From contig JABMMY010000100.1 of assembly GCA_013205415.1 (NCBI GenBank), forward strand, positions 1-5,238: a stretch of DNA of 5,238 nucleotides, read 5' to 3'. The DNA comes from Deltaproteobacteria bacterium. GTDB taxonomy: Bacteria > Bdellovibrionota > FAC87 > UBA2466. Of this stretch, positions 4,724 through 5,238 are shown in pieces. A model generated the notes under the pieces. It made no database searches. It was given only the letters and a program-made list of their open reading frames with translations, and was not told where the DNA came from. A program made the translations under genes and the position numbers. The stretch's first letter is position 1. Each line of letters begins with the position of its first letter.

Positions 4724-5238
4724 ATGCTTAAATTCTCAATCCTCTTTTTTGTTTTTCTATCTACCTGGTTGTCTGCGACTACCATTCCATCGTTAGAACT
4801 TGGGAAAATAAATGGGGAGCCCATTTTTGAAGAGGATCTCCGCCATGACACCGAAGCAAAAACTCGTGACGAAAAAATTAAGCGACTTATTCAATATCGG
4901 TTAATCGTTCAAGAGGCAAAAAAACGTGGCCTCGATCGAACACCAGAGATTCAAGCTGACATCAATGCCCTTCTATATAAACGGTTTATTGAGGACGAGC
5001 GAAAAACAAAAAAGAGGGAGTTTAGCCCGACAGAGGTGGAGCTTAACAACTTTTACGCCAAATTCCCTCTTGTTAGAATTCGGCATCTCGTTTTAAATAG
5101 GCGCACCGAAATGGAAAAACAGGTGGCCGACTTAGCACTTGATCAGATCCAAAAGGGCCTAAAAAAAGAGAGCTCCTTCGAATCATTATGCACGCAGTTT
5201 TCCCAAGACTCTGCGGGCCTTTTTGGTGGAGACACCGA
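4724..5238 (+). CDS. SurA/PpiC-like parvulin peptidyl-prolyl isomerase, partial (runs off right edge)
   Basis: A predicted periplasmic foldase catalysing cis-trans isomerisation of X-Pro bonds and assisting outer-membrane or secreted proteins. I translated 171 codons from the ATG at 4724 to the window end without a stop. Residues 1-18 are a signal peptide (FSILFFVFLSTWLSA). Residues 25-114 form a SurA/PpiC-like chaperone segment: LGKINGEPIFEEDLR (26-40), then a helix ending LIQYRLIVQEAKKRG (55-69), and a charged helical stretch to FSPTEVELNNFY (100-111). The parvulin domain begins at about 117 (VRIRHLVL, with catalytic-site His121) and continues FESLCTQFSQDSAGLFGGD (152-170), close to the human Pin1 pattern; Asp162 takes the place of the Pin1 catalytic Cys, as in many parvulins. 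The rest is beyond the edge, so one or two parvulin domains cannot be told apart. No Shine-Dalgarno precedes the ATG; an in-frame GTG at 4718 is possible. Possibly co-transcribed with the Sco gene. Confidence 0.9.
   Translation, partial: MLKFSILFFVFLSTWLSATTIPSLELGKINGEPIFEEDLRHDTEAKTRDEKIKRLIQYRLIVQEAKKRGLDRTPEIQADINALLYKRFIEDERKTKKREFSPTEVELNNFYAKFPLVRIRHLVLNRRTEMEKQVADLALDQIQKGLKKESSFESLCTQFSQDSAGLFGGDT

Noticed and set aside
1..5238. Mobile elements, CRISPR arrays, tRNA or rRNA genes, phage or toxin-antitoxin genes
   Set aside because: I saw no spaced direct repeats, transposase motifs, cloverleaf-like segments or small paired genes. The gene content looks like ordinary chromosomal housekeeping and envelope genes.

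Overview
The window looks like chromosomal DNA from a Gram-negative, probably aerobic bacterium. Three proteins carry Sec-type signal peptides; one is a predicted outer-membrane beta-barrel, one a Sco-type periplasmic protein and one a SurA/PpiC-type periplasmic foldase. The base composition is moderate to AT-leaning by eye. The [2Fe-2S] ferredoxin has an N-terminal extension (MGGTNPYI...) that I associate with delta-proteobacterial or Bdellovibrio-like lineages. That placement is an impression from memory, not a search result, and should be held loosely.

Layout from left to right. (1) Minus strand, 1-1106: a membrane histidine kinase with TM-periplasmic helical domain-TM-HAMP-HisKA. The left window edge cuts it before its ATP-binding domain, and it has no internal stop or frameshift. 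(2) 1107-1277: a structured spacer with a perfect 11-bp hairpin followed by a T-tract on the plus strand, and a large imperfect inverted repeat that includes the stop codon of the next gene. (3) Minus strand, 1278-2093: an uncharacterised outer-membrane beta-barrel protein. (4) 2094-2264: a divergent promoter region. (5) Plus strand, 2265-2669: an Isc/adrenodoxin-type ferredoxin. (6) Minus strand, 2691-3953: a GT4 glycosyltransferase of the WbuB/WcaI type, convergent with the ferredoxin across only 21 bp. (7) 3954-4086: a second divergent promoter region with overlapping -10 elements and two small leader hairpins. (8) Plus strand, 4087-4659: a Sco1/SenC-family protein with an unusual CX5C metal/thiol motif. 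(9) Plus strand, 4724 to the right edge: the N-terminal part of a SurA/PpiC-like peptidyl-prolyl isomerase.

How the genes may work together. The barrel protein and the kinase are co-oriented, and the kinase could be read from the barrel promoter, though the 171-bp structured gap makes this uncertain. The Sco protein and the isomerase are co-oriented with a 64-bp gap and both act in the periplasm, so they may form an operon for envelope protein or cuproprotein maturation. The ferredoxin and the glycosyltransferase look like unrelated single-gene units. I see no mobile element, CRISPR array, tRNA, rRNA or phage gene. No clearly new multi-gene system is visible. The points most worth a second look are the plus-oriented terminator with no plus-strand gene before it, the hairpin over the barrel stop codon, the leader structure ahead of the Sco gene, and the barrel protein itself.
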